In this document: piece after piece, positions 1-8,446 of the stretch
Layout: each line of letters begins with the position of its first letter
Position numbering within the stretch: the first letter of the stretch is position 1
DNA from: CAZAMI01 sp964627805
Lineage (GTDB): Archaea > Thermoproteota > Thermoprotei_A > Sulfolobales > NBVN01
Direction of reading: 5' to 3'
Assembly (NCBI GenBank): GCA_964627805.1
Contig: CAZVLA010000004.1
Location: forward strand, 1-64,000
DNA: 64,000 nt
The notes under the pieces: generated by a model
The model's input: only the letters and a program-made list of their open reading frames with translations
What the model was told of the DNA's origin: nothing
Databases searched by the model: none
Made by a program: the position numbers and the translations under genes

Positions 1-905
1 ACATTAGCACCAGTAGAAGCAATCTTATCTACCATCTCCTTAAGTAACCTAGTCTCCTCATCAAGGAACATCTTAATCTGCTCCGGGGACGTTATGTTTA
101 TCTTAGCCGTTATGTCGGGCTTCTCAATCTCTAGTGGCGCATCGATTAATGCTATCTTAGCCTTCTCAACCCTCCTAGGCATACCAGGATGAACAACCTC
201 CTTATCAAGCACGATACCATCAATTAACTTAGTCTCAGCTAATGAAGCACCCTTCTTCTTCTCAATCTTAATGTTATCTAACCTAACCCTATAAGTGCCG
301 TCGGGTCTCTTCTCAGCAACCTTAAGTACGGCGTCTATTGCTATATTGATTAACTTATCCATGATGTCAGGAGTTGCTAAGTACTTACTAGCTAGTGCCG
401 AGTAGGCTATCTTATAAAGCTCCTTCTTAGTCTTCTCACGCTCCTCAGGCTTCTCAATATCACCTATATCTAACTTAACAGCTATCTCATCAAGTATCTC
501 GATAGCCTTATTAGCTGCTTTCTTGAATCCCTCGATAATTATTGTTGGGTGTATGTTCTGATCTAGGAGGTCCTCAGCCTTACCGACTAACTCACCAGCT
601 AACACAACAGCTGTTGTAGTTCCATCACCGACCTCAGCATCAACTGCCTTAGCGGTCTCTACGAGTAACTTAGCTGCTGGGTGTTGAACCTCCATCTCCT
701 TAACTATAGTTGCTCCATCATTAGTTACGGTTATGTCACCAAAGCTATCTACAAGCATCTTATCGAGTCCCCTAGGTCCTAAGCTAGTCTTAAGTATCTC
801 AGCTAATGCCCTAGCAGCTGTTATGTTATTCCTTAATGCTTCTCTACCGTAACTTCTAGTAGTCCCCTCCTTTAACACAATTACGGGGATTCCATAAGCT
901 GCCAT
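1..905 (-). CDS. thsA: Thermosome (group II chaperonin) subunit, C-terminal part beyond the window
   Basis: ATP-dependent group II chaperonin subunit that folds proteins inside a double-ring cage in the cytoplasm. The first ~301 residues are visible. They contain the hallmark LGPRGLDKML (about residues 42-51), TNDGAT (61-66) and GDGTTT (93-98) nucleotide-binding and hydrolysis motifs, followed by the start of the intermediate and apical domains. The reading frame runs off the left edge, so roughly 240 residues are missing. The ATG at 905 is chosen because the family's N-terminus (short tail then LKEGT) begins there. Which paralogue (alpha, beta or gamma) it is cannot be decided from this fragment, so the symbol is tentative. 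Confidence 0.95.
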   Translation of the reverse strand, partial: MAAYGIPVIVLKEGTTRSYGREALRNNITAARALAEILKTSLGPRGLDKMLVDSFGDITVTNDGATIVKEMEVQHPAAKLLVETAKAVDAEVGDGTTTAVVLAGELVGKAEDLLDQNIHPTIIIEGFKKAANKAIEILDEIAVKLDIGDIEKPEEREKTKKELYKIAYSALASKYLATPDIMDKLINIAIDAVLKVAEKRPDGTYRVRLDNIKIEKKKGASLAETKLIDGIVLDKEVVHPGMPRRVEKAKIALIDAPLEIEKPDITAKINITSPEQIKMFLDEETRLLKEMVDKIASTGAN

Positions 906-923
906 GACCTAACCCCATTAGTT

Positions 924-948
924 CTATTTAAGCCACCTCTATATAAGC
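924..948 (-). promoter_or_regulatory. Thermosome promoter, two candidate TATA boxes
   Basis: Read on the minus strand, CTTATATA (941-948) and TTAAATA (about 925-931) are both good archaeal TATA boxes upstream of the chaperonin start at 905. The nearer one would give an almost leaderless mRNA, the farther one a leader of about 14 nt. Heat-shock control cannot be judged from sequence alone. Confidence 0.5.
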
Positions 949-1044
949 TTTAATGATCGCAACCAATTACTTAGTAGTGGGCATTAAGCACTTCATAAGT
1001 ATCCTTAAATACGGTTGGACTGAAATTATTGAGGGTGTGGTGTT

Positions 1045-1380
1045 ATGAAGTACTTACCCGACGTAGATAAGGTCTTAGAGTATTATGAGAAGTTAGTTGA
1101 GGATTTAGGAGATGTCGATAGAGGTAACTTCTACATAGCGACTTTAGCGTCGTACGCCTCATTACTATACGAACTAGGCGTTGTAAGTAGTGAGGAACTA
1201 TCTAGGTACTTTGAGGAATTGAGGGAACGCATCATGGATGGACCCGACCTTCTTAATCCCTATGTTTCGGAGTTGCTAGGGATACTGGCTGAGGGGTTAA
1301 GTGAGGAGAATAAGGAGGAGTTCTTTAGTAAGTTGAGAATGCTACTTAGGGAAGAGAGCTTGGATAGACTGGAACTATAG
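1045..1380 (+). CDS. Small acidic helical protein, unknown function
   Basis: A 111-residue protein not assigned to any family. It is Glu/Leu-rich and predicted to be mostly alpha-helical, with no cysteine pairs, membrane segment or nucleotide-binding motif. The ATG at 1045 is preceded by GGTG-type purine sequence and by a TATA-like TTAAATA at 1005-1011, consistent with its own promoter divergent from the thermosome gene. Codon use matches the host, so it is probably a true lineage-specific gene. Its position beside the chaperonin gives no firm functional hint. Confidence 0.75.
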   Translation: MKYLPDVDKVLEYYEKLVEDLGDVDRGNFYIATLASYASLLYELGVVSSEELSRYFEELRERIMDGPDLLNPYVSELLGILAEGLSEENKEEFFSKLRMLLREESLDRLEL

Positions 1381-1400
1381 GAATTGATAGAGTGTTAGTT

Positions 1401-1730
1401 TTAGAATGGAGGTTCGAGACCCCAATTCCTTAAAGTCTCCCTAATACCCCACTTAAGGGCTTGAAGGTCCTTAGCTTCATGACCGAAGTACGTATCCTGC
1501 TCGAACGCCTGCCTACCATCTATGAATAGGGTTATTATGGGTGAGTTACTTCTCTCCCTAACATTAAGTACTGCGTAAGCTATGAGGCCCTTAGATATTC
1601 TCTCTAACTTGGTGAGTATCTTAAGTACTAGCTTACCCTCCCTACTCTCCGTGTTAAGTAACGCAAGTAGTGCTACTCTATTACTGTAGACGAATCTCTT
1701 GGCGTCTCTAACGTCCCTAAGCACCTTCAC
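1401..1730 (-). CDS. Small alpha/beta protein, possibly thioredoxin-like fold without CxxC
   Basis: A 109-residue protein of unknown function. The pattern of a strand (VALLALLNT), a helix, a second strand (IAYAVLNV), then a strand pair before a C-terminal helix recalls a thioredoxin fold. However, there is no CxxC motif, so redox activity is not expected. It is translationally coupled to the upstream gene, whose last base overlaps this start at 1730, so the two products may work together. The fold assignment is inference; only the coupling is seen directly. Confidence 0.65.
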   Translation of the reverse strand: MKVLRDVRDAKRFVYSNRVALLALLNTESREGKLVLKILTKLERISKGLIAYAVLNVRERSNSPIITLFIDGRQAFEQDTYFGHEAKDLQALKWGIRETLRNWGLEPPF

Positions 1731-2596
1731 TACCTGCCTCCCTCACACTTATCCCTATACGCGCCCTTAACAATATTAAGTTCCTTCCCGGATAAGTAAA
1801 CCTCAATGTCAACCCTAGTCCTAGGTAGTGACGGCGGTACTATACCCATATTATTAACCAGCACGTAACCACGCTTAATAACCTCACGGAGCTCCTCGCA
1901 GGAAGCTAGTCTTACGAAATCCTTAAGCATACTCTCAAAACCTAACTTCTCTTTAAGTTCCTTCTCAGTAATTGACGAACCGCAGACTAGGCACGTTAAG
2001 TCAGGCATTAATGAATTAAAACCGCACCTAGGGCATTCAGTAGGTAGTACCTTAGACCTCCTATTAATCCAAGCCCTCGCCCACTTACCCCTTAATATAC
2101 TTATCAAGTCATCCCTACCACGCCTTCTTAAGTACTCGTATAGCTTAGGTGCTAGCCCCAAGACCTCATCACCTATGTTAAACACTATAAACTCTAATTG
2201 AGTATCATTAAATTCATCGAGCATCGAAGCTAACCTAGCAGCTATTACTGGGTAAACTCTGTCTCTGTACCTAAGGAACCTCTTAGCAAGTACCGAAGCC
2301 TTAGTGTAGCTAGTTAATGAGCCGTAGAGCTGTATTATAAGGTCCTTAAGGAGCTCCAAGTACTGTTCCCTACTTAATCCGAGTAAGTCTAAACCAGTCA
2401 TCGATATGACTTCATCGATATGCCTATCAATCCAAGAATCTATGTTTATTGTCCTACGTTTTCTAGAGGACTTCCTTTTCTTTTTTGTTGAATCACTGCT
2501 GGATTCCTTAGCTTCGGTGACCTCGCTAGTAGTACCTAATGAACCCTTCCCTGATCTACGCCTACCCCTTCTCCTAGATGGTTTCTTCCTAGGCAT
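1730..2596 (-). CDS. Zinc-ribbon protein with Arg/Lys/Ser-rich N-terminal tail, unknown function
   Basis: A 288-residue protein. Residues 1 to about 50 are a highly basic, serine-rich, low-complexity tail, probably disordered and able to bind nucleic acid. A helical domain follows, then one zinc ribbon with two CxxC knuckles (CPRC and CLVC, about residues 190-206) and a C-terminal alpha/beta part. No enzyme motif is recognised. It begins with ATG at 2596 and overlaps the downstream thioredoxin-fold-like gene by one base. A nucleic-acid or ribosome-associated role is plausible from the basic tail and ribbon but unproven. Confidence 0.7.
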   Translation of the reverse strand: MPRKKPSRRRGRRRSGKGSLGTTSEVTEAKESSSDSTKKKRKSSRKRRTINIDSWIDRHIDEVISMTGLDLLGLSREQYLELLKDLIIQLYGSLTSYTKASVLAKRFLRYRDRVYPVIAARLASMLDEFNDTQLEFIVFNIGDEVLGLAPKLYEYLRRRGRDDLISILRGKWARAWINRRSKVLPTECPRCGFNSLMPDLTCLVCGSSITEKELKEKLGFESMLKDFVRLASCEELREVIKRGYVLVNNMGIVPPSLPRTRVDIEVYLSGKELNIVKGAYRDKCEGGR

Positions 2597-2683
2597 CGCT
2601 ACCCTACATCAAAGCTAGATTATGTTAGAATCCTTAAAAGAAGTAATGGTAAGGACGTACTTAATTAATGAAATCAGTAACTC

Positions 2684-3880
2684 CTAAACGCCTTTGATGG
2701 TGGTCCTCACCTCTATAATATCTCCATCCTCGAGGACATGATTAAGACCTACTCTCTCTCCCGGATACTTAGCTGATGGTCCCCATATTCTAGCATACTT
2801 AAAGTGCTTCAAGAACTCCTCACGTATCCTCCTAATAGCGTCCTCTACGGTTGAACCTTTAGGAAGTATTAGGGGTTCCGGTGATGGCTTAGGTGAGTTG
2901 GGTTCCTTAGTGTATACTCTGATTATGTTAGCTACCTTAAATACCTTAGGAGCTATCTCCTTAAGCCCTAAACCCTTAGTAGCTGATGCCACAACGTACT
3001 CGATGTTTGGTAGTGTCTTAAGGACATACTCAACAGTGTTGCTGATTACGTCGTTACTAACTAGGTCTGCTTTATTAAGTATTATTAATGACGGCTTGTA
3101 GGTTACATTCTCAAATATTGCCTTCTCAACGTCGTCTAAAGTCACCTCACCAAACACCTTAACCTCAGCATTATATATTCTGTAACTCTCTAGGAGCTTC
3201 TTAATGTCATCAGCTGTAGCTCCAATCAATTTACCGTAAGTTATGACTTTAATACCTTGTATGGCCTTACTCTTCACTATCTTAACATATCCTCTAGGCT
3301 TCCTAAGAAGAATCCCCGCATTCTCTAATTCCTTAATGAGTATTCTTAACTGGTATGCAGGATCATTACTTAAATCAATAACTAAAGCTACTGCATCAGC
3401 ATTCCTAGCGAGTCCTAACACCCTAGAACCCCACCATATGCTTCCCCTAGAGGCACCCTCAATAATAGCTGGCGCCTCAACTAACTGAAACTGAATATCC
3501 TCAAACCTCAGCATACCCGGGATAGGTAGTTTTGTTGTGAATGGTACGTTACTTACTAAGGGTCTAGCATTGGTTAAGGCCCTCAGTAACGCGCTCTTAC
3601 CTACATTAGGCATACCCAGCATCACTATCTGTGAAGCCCCTTCCTTCTCTATGAAGAAGGAAATACCTCCCTTACCAGCCCTTCTAACCTTCCTCTCCTC
3701 AATCTCCTCTCTAAGCTCAGCTATCTTCCTCCTAACCCAAGCTCTTAGGTTCTCCGTACCCTTATGCTTAGGTACTGATGACAGAAAGTCCTGTAATGCT
3801 CTCAACTTTTCTTCAGGAGTCCTTGCCTCCAAGTACCTAACCCACTTAGCCTTAGCCTCAGCCGGTAAGTTGGTGGGCAT
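2684..3880 (-). CDS. DRG/OBG-type GTPase with C-terminal TGS domain
   Basis: Translation-associated GTPase of the Rbg/DRG family (COG1163). An N-terminal helical region (about 1-85) precedes a G domain with G1 GMPNVGKS (about 90-97) and G4 NKAD near residue 270. A TGS domain closes the C-terminus. The G3 region reads VEAPAIIEGAS where family members usually have a DLPGIIEGA-type sequence, so the canonical Asp and Gly are replaced, as in some archaeal members. At 398 residues it is slightly longer than typical (~365-390). It lies 20 nt downstream of rnhB on the same strand, probably co-transcribed. Confidence 0.88.
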   Translation of the reverse strand: MPTNLPAEAKAKWVRYLEARTPEEKLRALQDFLSSVPKHKGTENLRAWVRRKIAELREEIEERKVRRAGKGGISFFIEKEGASQIVMLGMPNVGKSALLRALTNARPLVSNVPFTTKLPIPGMLRFEDIQFQLVEAPAIIEGASRGSIWWGSRVLGLARNADAVALVIDLSNDPAYQLRILIKELENAGILLRKPRGYVKIVKSKAIQGIKVITYGKLIGATADDIKKLLESYRIYNAEVKVFGEVTLDDVEKAIFENVTYKPSLIILNKADLVSNDVISNTVEYVLKTLPNIEYVVASATKGLGLKEIAPKVFKVANIIRVYTKEPNSPKPSPEPLILPKGSTVEDAIRRIREEFLKHFKYARIWGPSAKYPGERVGLNHVLEDGDIIEVRTTIKGV

Positions 3881-3900
3881 ACCCTATCACCTAATGGTAT

Positions 3901-4566
3901 TTAATCCCTGATCCTCAACCACTTCAGAATACCTTCCCCGTCACTAACACTTATTCCAAGTCTCTTAAGAGTTCCCCATGACCTCCTAACTATTGGGGGC
4001 AATTCACTCATGCTCTTAAACCTACTCAACCATTTAACGGTTTTAGGATCTGTGGGGTAACCACTACCGAAGTCACCGTACTTAAGGTGGAGATAGGTTA
4101 TGTGGGTATCTCTTAGGCACTTAGCAACTATTGACGCAGCACTAACTACTGGGTACTTAGCGTCGGCCTTATCCTCAACGATTACCTTAACACCCCTGCT
4201 TACTGACTTCATTACTTTATTAATTAATTCATTACGTGAGCTTGTCGAATCTATTAATACTTCATTAAATGCGTATCCATGGTTACGTAGTAAGCTCAAG
4301 ATGCTAATTACGGAGTCAATATACAGCTTATTAATATTTACCGAGTCTATCTCCCAGGGTCTTCTTTCAATAACAGCTACTGCCTTAGCTTCCTTAAATA
4401 TAATTGGTAGTAATTTCATTCTCCTTTTAGGTGTTAATGACTTGCTATCCCTAACTCCAATCTCAACTAACCTTTCCTCAGCTTCCTTACTTAAGAGTAC
4501 CCCAGCAACGAACATACTCCCTATTACGGGTCCCCTGCCAGCTTCATCAATCCCTAATCTCATCAT
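3901..4566 (-). CDS. rnhB: Ribonuclease HII
   Basis: Cleaves RNA in RNA-DNA hybrids and removes misincorporated ribonucleotides and primers. The N-terminal GIDEAGRGP motif (about residues 5-13) carries the first catalytic Asp-Glu pair. DSKSLTP lies near residue 42, an internal Asp near residue 116, and the DAKYPVVSAASIVAK block near 133 supplies the rest of the active site. Its 221 residues fit archaeal RNase HII. Two ATGs stand in tandem (4566 and 4563); the ATGATGA arrangement overlaps the stop of the upstream TIM-barrel gene, indicating translational coupling. Confidence 0.96.
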   Translation of the reverse strand: MMRLGIDEAGRGPVIGSMFVAGVLLSKEAEERLVEIGVRDSKSLTPKRRMKLLPIIFKEAKAVAVIERRPWEIDSVNINKLYIDSVISILSLLRNHGYAFNEVLIDSTSSRNELINKVMKSVSRGVKVIVEDKADAKYPVVSAASIVAKCLRDTHITYLHLKYGDFGSGYPTDPKTVKWLSRFKSMSELPPIVRRSWGTLKRLGISVSDGEGILKWLRIRD

Positions 4567-5444
4567 CTTATCATTCCCTTAAACTCCCTAACTATACTCT
4601 TAACCCTACTTAGCTCAACGTCATTTCCGTAATCATCCTTATAAGCTTCAATAACTACTAACTTAACCTTATCACGTAGTAATGACTCCTTAATCACTGA
4701 TGCGTACTCCTTGAGTAATTCGTTACTTGGTATGAGGTGTACGTACGTAATCCCTAATCCTAACTCACGGAAACCATGTAGGTGCAGTTCCTCAACTTTA
4801 TTAATGATTATTGGTGGTAAATCATTTACTAAGTCAATTAATGATACTGCCGAACCCCACCTACGTAACCTCCTAGTGATTAAGTGTATGGGGTCTAAGC
4901 ACACACCAACGTATGGATTAGTAATGACTTCCTCAAGAATATAAGGTAATGTATCGTCACCACTACAGCACTTCTCGTGTGTGGTCTCTATGAGTAAAGG
5001 AATACCAACCTCCCTAACCTTATCACTTAATGCACTAACACTCTCTTTGGCTGCATCAATGCAGTCTCTACACATGTATCCACAGTTATCTTGTTCGGTC
5101 GTTAAGTGGGTTATGAAGTACGTGGGCTCAAGTACTGCTAATTCCTCAATGCTATTGAGTATTATCCTCAGTGAAGCCTTCCTAATTTCATTAAGTGGTG
5201 ATGCGAGTTCTAGGTCCCTCCAAGGTAGGTGTATCGTTAAGTACATACCCTCATGTCTTAAGTAAGTACCTATGACCTTAGGTATTTCTCTTTTATGAAG
5301 TAATGGATAGTCGATACTTAATTCAATACCGTCTAAGTAAGACTCCCTTACACGCTTGATTAAGTACTTAATATCGTCAGCACTCCTACCCAAGTCTCTA
5401 TACCAGATAGACGTCAGTATAGGTACTGAAGGCAGGTTCACCAC
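4563..5444 (-). CDS. Xylose-isomerase-like TIM-barrel protein (AP endonuclease family 2)
   Basis: A 293-residue TIM barrel of the sugar-isomerase/endonuclease-IV superfamily. Visible barrel motifs with likely metal ligands are HLPW (about residue 77), IETTHE (about 152), CLDPIH (about 183), HLHGF (about 221) and IEAYKD near the C-terminus. The extra cysteines around CGYMCRDC (about 117-124) and CC (161-162) are unusual for the family and could bind an additional metal or form disulfides. The start is GTG at 5444, just after the DUF354 stop. Whether it is a DNA repair enzyme or a sugar isomerase cannot be decided; coupling to rnhB slightly favours repair. Confidence 0.75.
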   Translation of the reverse strand: MVNLPSVPILTSIWYRDLGRSADDIKYLIKRVRESYLDGIELSIDYPLLHKREIPKVIGTYLRHEGMYLTIHLPWRDLELASPLNEIRKASLRIILNSIEELAVLEPTYFITHLTTEQDNCGYMCRDCIDAAKESVSALSDKVREVGIPLLIETTHEKCCSGDDTLPYILEEVITNPYVGVCLDPIHLITRRLRRWGSAVSLIDLVNDLPPIIINKVEELHLHGFRELGLGITYVHLIPSNELLKEYASVIKESLLRDKVKLVVIEAYKDDYGNDVELSRVKSIVREFKGMIR

Positions 5445-5445
5445 C

Positions 5446-6516
5446 TCATACGCTCCTTAATACGTCAATAACAACCTTAGCAGGATCATCAAAGTTACTT
5501 CTTACCTTATTAAGTACCTCATCGAACCTCTTACACCTACACTCACTTACCCTATCACTACTTAATACATAGTTAAGTACTTCGTCAGTATCACCTACCT
5601 TAACGAGTGGAAAGCCCTTCTTTATTAGGTAGGTATTTACGTATAGGTCATGAGGATAGTAAGTTAAGCCCAACGTACCTAGTAAGGCAGCCTCCCTAGC
5701 CATCGACGCACCACCAGTGACTACGGCTAAGGCATAATAAGTTAATGAAACTCCGTCGTAGCCTCCATTAATGACCCTAACATCAACTCCTAAACTTCTT
5801 AACTTCGTTATTAAATCCAAGTGCCTACTATACCTAGGCAGGACAAGGGGTGTTAAACCATGAGTATAAATCTCGGAGATTAGCTTCTCTAAATCTATCC
5901 TAACTCTAACACCCTTATAGTACGTAGCTAAATATTCGTGAGGCCTTATAATGACGTACTCGCAGGGTTTTAGACCTAGGCTCTCTAAGTACTTTAGGTT
6001 AGGTCTAGATCTAACAACCCACGTAACCTCATCTACTCCATCATAGGGTACTAGCTTTGTCATTCCCCTAGTAACGTACTTAGATATTTCAAATTCAGGT
6101 ATTGCTGATGGGTACACTACGTAATCAGCTAAAGGAAGTGATAACCTACTAGGTATTACGGCATGAGGTGAGTCAGTTAGTGCTACATACTTAATACCTA
6201 AGCCAAAAGCTACCCTAGACGCTGGTGGGTTAGGATACGCTATAAGTACGTCTGGATCCCACTTACTTACTAGATCAATTAAGGCCTTCATTCTCTCAAC
6301 ATCAGCTAAGACCTTTTCAATACTCCCCCCCTCTACATACCTACCAATAACTATGGGGTCAATTCCTAGCCTCCTTAACGACCCTACAGTGTATTCGTAT
6401 TCTCTACAAGTAACTAACGTATCAAAGCCTAACCTCTCTAACTCTCTACGTATGTACCCAAGCAATGTACCCTGCTTAGACGTTAATGCGTCCAGCCATA
6501 CCCTAATGCATCCCAC
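5446..6516 (-). CDS. DUF354 family protein, glycosyltransferase-like fold
   Basis: A 356-residue member of the archaeal DUF354 family (COG1817), which resembles GT-B glycosyltransferases of the UDP-GlcNAc epimerase/MurG type. It opens with a WLDALTSKQ segment followed by Rossmann-like alternation. Around residue 120 it has LTDSPHAV, and a GGASMAREAALLG phosphate-binding loop (about 285-297) is typical of these folds. It heads the leftward operon DUF354, TIM barrel, rnhB, GTPase. The substrate is unknown; the divergent phosphoglucosamine mutase 51 bp away would be consistent with a role in surface sugar metabolism. Confidence 0.8.
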   Translation of the reverse strand: MGCIRVWLDALTSKQGTLLGYIRRELERLGFDTLVTCREYEYTVGSLRRLGIDPIVIGRYVEGGSIEKVLADVERMKALIDLVSKWDPDVLIAYPNPPASRVAFGLGIKYVALTDSPHAVIPSRLSLPLADYVVYPSAIPEFEISKYVTRGMTKLVPYDGVDEVTWVVRSRPNLKYLESLGLKPCEYVIIRPHEYLATYYKGVRVRIDLEKLISEIYTHGLTPLVLPRYSRHLDLITKLRSLGVDVRVINGGYDGVSLTYYALAVVTGGASMAREAALLGTLGLTYYPHDLYVNTYLIKKGFPLVKVGDTDEVLNYVLSSDRVSECRCKRFDEVLNKVRSNFDDPAKVVIDVLRSV

Positions 6517-6567
6517 CTAAGAGTAGTTGGTGTATTGGAAATATAATAACTTCAGTCAATATATAAC

Positions 6568-7965
6568 GTGGCGTTCGGGATGAAGGGGTATCCGAGGCTC
6601 TTCGGTACGGACGGCGTCAGGGGAGTGGTTAATGAGTGGTTAATACCTGAACGCGTACTTAGGCTCTCACTAGCAATAGGTACTTACTTAGGTGAGGGGT
6701 CGAGGGTATTAGTTGGTAGAGACGCTAGGGCAGGTAATAGCTTCATAACTAACATAGTGATAGGTGGTCTAGTAGCAACAGGTATTAAAGTGTACTACGC
6801 AGGCTACGTACCCACACCAGCACTTCAGTACTACATAAAGAGCCTCGGAGGGTTCGATGCTGGGGTCATGATTACGGCATCACATAACCCACCCGAATAC
6901 AGTGGTATTAAGGTAATTGCTTCAGACGGTGTTGAATTACCTCATGAGGAGGAAAGAGTTATTGAGAAGATATACTATGAAGAGTCTTTCAGGAGAGTCC
7001 CTTGGAGTAAGTTAAGTAAGGATTATGAAGTAGTTACTGACGTTAATGAGCACTACGTAGATGGGGTACTTCAGCATGTTGATAGAGACAGAATAGCGTC
7101 TAAGGGGTTTAAGGTTGTTGTTGATGCAGCTAATAATGTTGCGTCACTAACGACGCCAAGACTACTTAAGAAGTTAGGAGTTAAGGTAGTGGGGCTAAAT
7201 ACGGAGTTATCGCCAGTACCTAATAGATACCCCGAACCAGTTCCTGAGAATTTAGCTGATGCTGTTGAGGTCGTTAAGTCGCTAGGTGCGGATTTTGGCG
7301 TAGCTCACGATGGTGACGGTGATAGGGCTATATACATCGATGACTTAGGTAGGGTAATATCAGGTGATAGGACAGCCGTCCTGCTCTGTAAGCACATAGT
7401 TAGTAATAAGAACGTTAAAGCCCCTAAGAGAGTAGTTACTGCCGTATCCTCAAGTACCATAATAGAGGATGTGCTTAGAGAGTATGGTGTTGAGGTTGTA
7501 TGGACTAAGGTAGGTAGTATAACGATAGCCCGTACAATGATGAGGGTAGGCGCCCTAGCAGGCTTTGAGGAAAATGGTGGGTTCATGTACCCACCACATC
7601 AGTACGTTAGAGATGGTGCTATGTCACTAGCCTTAATGCTCGAGTTCCTAAGTTATGAAGGTAGGAAGTTATCGGAGTTAATTAATGAGTTGCCTAGGAG
7701 GTACATCATAAAGACGAAGGTACCCTTAAGGAGAAGGGAGGAAGCTACTAAGGTTATTGAGGAGGTTAAGAAGGTTTTTGGAGCTGGTAAGAGGGTGATA
7801 GATATAGACGGTGTTAAGGTAATAGGTAAGGACTTCTGGGTCTTAGTAAGGCCTAGCGGTACTGAGCCCATCCTTAGAGTATTTGTTGAAGCTAGTGATG
7901 AAGAGAGTACCAAGAAACTACTTAATGAGGTTCTAACCCTAATTAAGGGGGTGTTGAGTGGTTGA
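6568..7965 (+). CDS. glmM: Phosphoglucosamine/phosphohexose mutase
   Basis: Interconverts hexose(-amine) 1- and 6-phosphates, feeding nucleotide-sugar synthesis. Catalytic phosphoserine loop TASHNPPEYSG (about residue 103), metal loop DGDGDR (about 250), sugar loop EENGG (about 335) and phosphate loop RPSGTEP (about 432) are all present. 465 residues is normal. TATAATAA at 6542-6549 sits about 26 nt before GTG 6568, suggesting a leaderless message, but ATG 6580 is an alternative. Sugar specificity (GlcN, Glc or Man) is not readable from the motifs, so the symbol is provisional. Confidence 0.93.
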   Translation: MAFGMKGYPRLFGTDGVRGVVNEWLIPERVLRLSLAIGTYLGEGSRVLVGRDARAGNSFITNIVIGGLVATGIKVYYAGYVPTPALQYYIKSLGGFDAGVMITASHNPPEYSGIKVIASDGVELPHEEERVIEKIYYEESFRRVPWSKLSKDYEVVTDVNEHYVDGVLQHVDRDRIASKGFKVVVDAANNVASLTTPRLLKKLGVKVVGLNTELSPVPNRYPEPVPENLADAVEVVKSLGADFGVAHDGDGDRAIYIDDLGRVISGDRTAVLLCKHIVSNKNVKAPKRVVTAVSSSTIIEDVLREYGVEVVWTKVGSITIARTMMRVGALAGFEENGGFMYPPHQYVRDGAMSLALMLEFLSYEGRKLSELINELPRRYIIKTKVPLRRREEATKVIEEVKKVFGAGKRVIDIDGVKVIGKDFWVLVRPSGTEPILRVFVEASDEESTKKLLNEVLTLIKGVLSG

Positions 7966-8363
7966 GGTACGCATTACTAAATCTATTAGCCTGCCCTATG
8001 TGCAAGCACTTTCCCTTAAGGCTTTACGTATTTGAGAAGAACGTACTTAGTAAGGAATTCGATGTAGCTACGCCATTCTGCGACCTCTACTGCGGGCTTA
8101 AGGGGGAGTATATAGAGAAGTTAGATAAGGACACCCTAAATTGTAAGGAGTGTGTTAAGGTAGATATAATTGCAGGGATAATAACATGCCCCAAATGTGG
8201 TAGGTGGTACCCAATAATAGATGGTATACCGTGGATGTACCCAGATAACATGAGGAGGCATCACAGAATTAGGAGTAAGGAGATTGAGTTCATTAAGAAG
8301 TATAAGGACCTCATTCCTAATGAAGTAAAGGATAATATAATGAAATATCTTGAGGAGCCGTGA
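7962..8363 (+). CDS. Trm112-like zinc protein, methyltransferase activator
   Basis: A 133-residue Trm112 family member. It has the typical N-terminal LLNLLACPMC start and the late CPKCGRWYPIIDGIPWMYP block, together forming the zinc/beta module that clamps Trm112-dependent methyltransferases. Additional Cys pairs (CDLYC, CKEC) lie in the middle insertion. The TTG start at 7962 overlaps the TGA stop of the phosphomutase, so it is translationally coupled. In eukaryotes and haloarchaea Trm112 activates several tRNA, rRNA and release-factor methyltransferases; a METTL5-like candidate partner is at 52406-53038. Confidence 0.82.
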   Translation: MRYALLNLLACPMCKHFPLRLYVFEKNVLSKEFDVATPFCDLYCGLKGEYIEKLDKDTLNCKECVKVDIIAGIITCPKCGRWYPIIDGIPWMYPDNMRRHHRIRSKEIEFIKKYKDLIPNEVKDNIMKYLEEP

Positions 8364-8446
8364 GCGAATTAAGTAAATTAGTGCATTATTAGTGTTTAAA
8401 GAAGTCAGTAATCGGTAATAAGTAAAAATATAGTAAGGGTAGCTAA

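Noticed and set aside
3243..3911. Long open frames antisense to the GTPase gene
   Set aside because: They are the complementary reading of a gene with clear G motifs; their predicted proteins are Ser/Thr/Leu-rich with no family, typical of antisense shadows in this codon bias.
4100..4582. 160-codon frame antisense to rnhB
   Set aside because: RNase HII on the opposite strand has all catalytic motifs; the antisense product has no recognisable pattern.
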